A stretch of DNA of 6,945 nucleotides, from assembly GCA_021823555.1 (NCBI GenBank), contig JAKANW010000151.1:1-6945 (forward strand). Reading direction: 5' to 3'. Under the pieces are notes generated by a model. It was not told the origin of the DNA and did no database searches. It worked only from the letters and a program-made list of their open reading frames with translations. Position 1 is the stretch's first letter. Every line of letters starts with the position of its first letter. Both the position numbers and the translations under genes were made by a program. This DNA is from Chloroflexota bacterium (lineage in GTDB: Bacteria; Chloroflexota; Anaerolineae; Anaerolineales; Villigracilaceae). Of this stretch, positions 5,766 through 6,945 are shown in pieces.

Positions 5766-5775
5766 TGGAGGAACC

Positions 5776-6231
5776 ATGGAAGCTTATTGCATGAAGTGCA
5801 AGACCAAAAGAGAAATACAAAACCCACAAGCGACGTTCAATGCCAAAGGTTCGCCTGTAACCACAGGAGTATGTCCCGTGTGCGGGACGAAATTGTTCCG
5901 CATGGGCAAAACTGAGTCCCACGCAGGCCTGACGCCGCCGGAAAAACAGGAGAAGCCGCGCCAGGGAAAGCTGGTCATTGTCGAATCGCCCGCCAAGGCC
6001 AAGACCGTTGGGCGATTCCTCGGCAAAGGTTATACCGTGCGCGCGTCAGTTGGGCACGTGCGCGATCTGCTCCGCTCGCAGCTTTCTGTGGACGTGGAGA
6101 ATAATTTCGCGCCCAAGTATCGCGTGCCGAACGAGAAGAAAGAAGTTGTCAAGGAAATCAAACAACTCGCAAAGGCCGCCGAGGAAATTTACCTGGCGAC
6201 TGATCCTGACCGGGAAGGCGAGGCCATATAG
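5776..6231 (+). CDS. topA: DNA topoisomerase I, N-terminal part (zinc knuckle + TOPRIM), ended by in-frame TAG
   Basis: This is the front part of type IA topoisomerase, which relaxes negative supercoils. Residues 1-45 form a small putative zinc-binding domain with C5xxC8 and C33xxC36, resembling the DUF5679 family, joined by a linker (about 46-64) to the TOPRIM domain. TOPRIM starts [18 protein letters not shown], where E70 matches the catalytic Glu of the E. coli enzyme. It continues [12 protein letters not shown], then [11 protein letters not shown] with the metal ligands D143, D145 and E147. Codon 152 is TAG, where the family has Ala in GEAIAWHL. The same frame continues as WHLMEAA at 6232, so this is one gene interrupted by a stop. 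The product alone would be 151 residues and inactive. ATG 5776 is chosen because GGAGG lies at 5767-5771; the longer frame from 5653 lies within manC. Confidence 0.85.
   Translation: MEAYCMKCKTKREIQNPQATFNAKGSPVTTGVCPVCGTKLFRMGKTESHAGLTPPEKQEKPRQGKLVIVESPAKAKTVGRFLGKGYTVRASVGHVRDLLRSQLSVDVENNFAPKYRVPNEKKEVVKEIKQLAKAAEEIYLATDPDREGEAI
6229..6231 (+). other. In-frame amber codon within topA
   Basis: TAG replaces the Ala codon of the TOPRIM motif GEAIAWHL. The preceding codon is the rare Ile codon ATA. From any Ala codon, at least two base changes are needed. The 151 codons before and 238 codons after are conserved and open, so nothing else in the gene looks decayed. The bases around it form a small inverted repeat GCCA-TATAG-TGGC (6223-6235). 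Confidence 0.9.
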
Positions 6232-6240
6232 TGGCATTTG

Positions 6241-6945
6241 ATGGAGGCAGCACAGATCGAACCGGAGCGTACCAAGCGCGTAGTCTTCCATGAGATCACT
6301 GAGCCGGCCATTAACGAAGCCTTCTCCAATCCGCGCGGTATTGACATGAACCTGGTCAATGCCCAGCAGGCTCGCCGCGTACTGGACAGGCTGGTCGGTT
6401 ACAGCATCAGTCCCATTCTGTGGGAGAAGGTACGCAGCCGGCTTTCGGCAGGACGCGTCCAGTCGGTGGCGCTCAGGCTGATCGTCGAGCGGGAACAGGA
6501 GATTGATGCTTTCGTACCGGTTGAATATTGGAGCATCGAGGCCGAGTTCAAGCCCGAAGGCATCAAACAGACCTTTGTCACCAGGCTGGCGCGTATGGAC
6601 GATAAGGAGCCGGAACTGCCCAACGAGGAAGCTGTTAAGCCGATCCTGATAGATCTGGAAACAGCCACATACTTCATTACGAAAGTCAAGCGCGGCGAAC
6701 GCAGGCGCAAGCCGGCCGCGCCGTTCACGACTTCGACCCTTCAGCAGGAAGCCTCGCGTAAGCTGGGTTTCACTGCCAAGCGCACCATGGGTCTGGCCCA
6801 GGGCTTATACGAGGGGCAGGATGTGGGCGAGGGCGGCGCGACCGGTTTGATCACCTACATGCGTACCGACTCCACCAACGTGTCGGAGATCGCACAGAAA
6901 GACGCGCGCGATTATGTTTCAGGAAAATATGGCGCGGACTACCTG
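6241..6945 (+). CDS. topA: DNA topoisomerase I, central part after the TAG (runs off right edge)
   Basis: This continues the topA frame past the stop and is open to the window end. The conserved frame resumes at 6232 (WHL); ATG 6241 is the first possible restart, but no ribosome binding site precedes it. Recognisable topoisomerase IA features are VVFHEITEPAINEAF, VNAQQARRVLDRLVGYSISP (helical gate region), LWEKVRSRLSAGRVQSVALR and IVEREQEIDAFVPVEYW. Then come PAAPFTTSTLQQEASRKLGF, KRTMGLAQGLYEG and the active site GLITYMRTDST, whose catalytic Tyr is encoded at 6856-6858 (residue 361, counting the TAG as 152). All these match a functional enzyme. The C-terminal domains lie beyond the window. 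As a separate product it would lack the start of TOPRIM, so independent function is unlikely. Confidence 0.85.
   Translation, partial: MEAAQIEPERTKRVVFHEITEPAINEAFSNPRGIDMNLVNAQQARRVLDRLVGYSISPILWEKVRSRLSAGRVQSVALRLIVEREQEIDAFVPVEYWSIEAEFKPEGIKQTFVTRLARMDDKEPELPNEEAVKPILIDLETATYFITKVKRGERRRKPAAPFTTSTLQQEASRKLGFTAKRTMGLAQGLYEGQDVGEGGATGLITYMRTDSTNVSEIAQKDARDYVSGKYGADYL

Noticed and set aside
5653..5775. Upstream extension of topA to an ATG at 5653
   Set aside because: It lies inside the manC 3' end in another frame; ATG 5776 has GGAGG just upstream and starts the CxxC domain.
5776..6945. Genome-wide reassignment of TAG to a sense codon, as explanation of the topA stop
   Set aside because: rimM, dprA and manC all end correctly at TAG at the expected family length, and all other conserved genes lack internal TAG.

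Overview
The window is a plus-strand stretch of moderately GC-rich bacterial chromosome. Gene content is mainly housekeeping. The best guess for the source is a Chloroflexota (Anaerolineae-like) bacterium, possibly from a metagenome. This rests on the CxxC/CxxC zinc-knuckle domain fused to the front of TopA, the style of the histidine kinase (Pro/Trp/Arg-rich N-terminus), and dispersed palindromes in the gene gaps. It is an inference from memory of such genomes, not a search result.

Layout. Positions 1-336 hold no convincing gene. They contain a possible very short ORF with a good ribosome binding site, a consensus-like -10 box (199-204), and a complex palindromic repeat (about 225-324) that ends 12 bases before the first gene. 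Positions 337-2133 encode a two-component system: an OmpR-family response regulator followed 6 bases later by a HAMP-containing histidine kinase with almost no extracytoplasmic domain. A likely extended -10 promoter (about 2138-2146) then starts a ribosome and RNA maturation cluster: rpsP (bS16), khpA (KH-domain RNA chaperone) and rimM (30S maturation factor). khpA and rimM overlap by one base. dprA (single-stranded DNA loading protein for RecA) follows, then a mannose-1-phosphate guanylyltransferase (manC-like), then topA (DNA topoisomerase I), which runs off the right edge.

The usual partners of rpsP-khpA-rimM, namely trmD and rplS, are not present after rimM. dprA and topA are common neighbours in bacteria, but here a nucleotide-sugar gene with its own leader lies between them. 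The cluster therefore looks rearranged.

The most notable observation is in topA. The reading frame is intact and well conserved on both sides of a single in-frame TAG (6229-6231), which falls at the Ala of the TOPRIM GEAIAWHL motif just after the metal-binding DxDxE residues. Three other genes here (rimM, dprA, manC) end in TAG, which argues against a recoded TAG. The choices are a recent nonsense lesion, an assembly or sequencing error, or readthrough. The second theme is that most gene gaps carry a strong hairpin or palindrome (before the regulator, at the rpsP start, rpsP/khpA, the start of rimM, rimM/dprA, manC/topA), several of them touching a ribosome binding site or a stop codon. I found no CRISPR array, tRNA, rRNA, insertion sequence or clearly novel multi-gene system.
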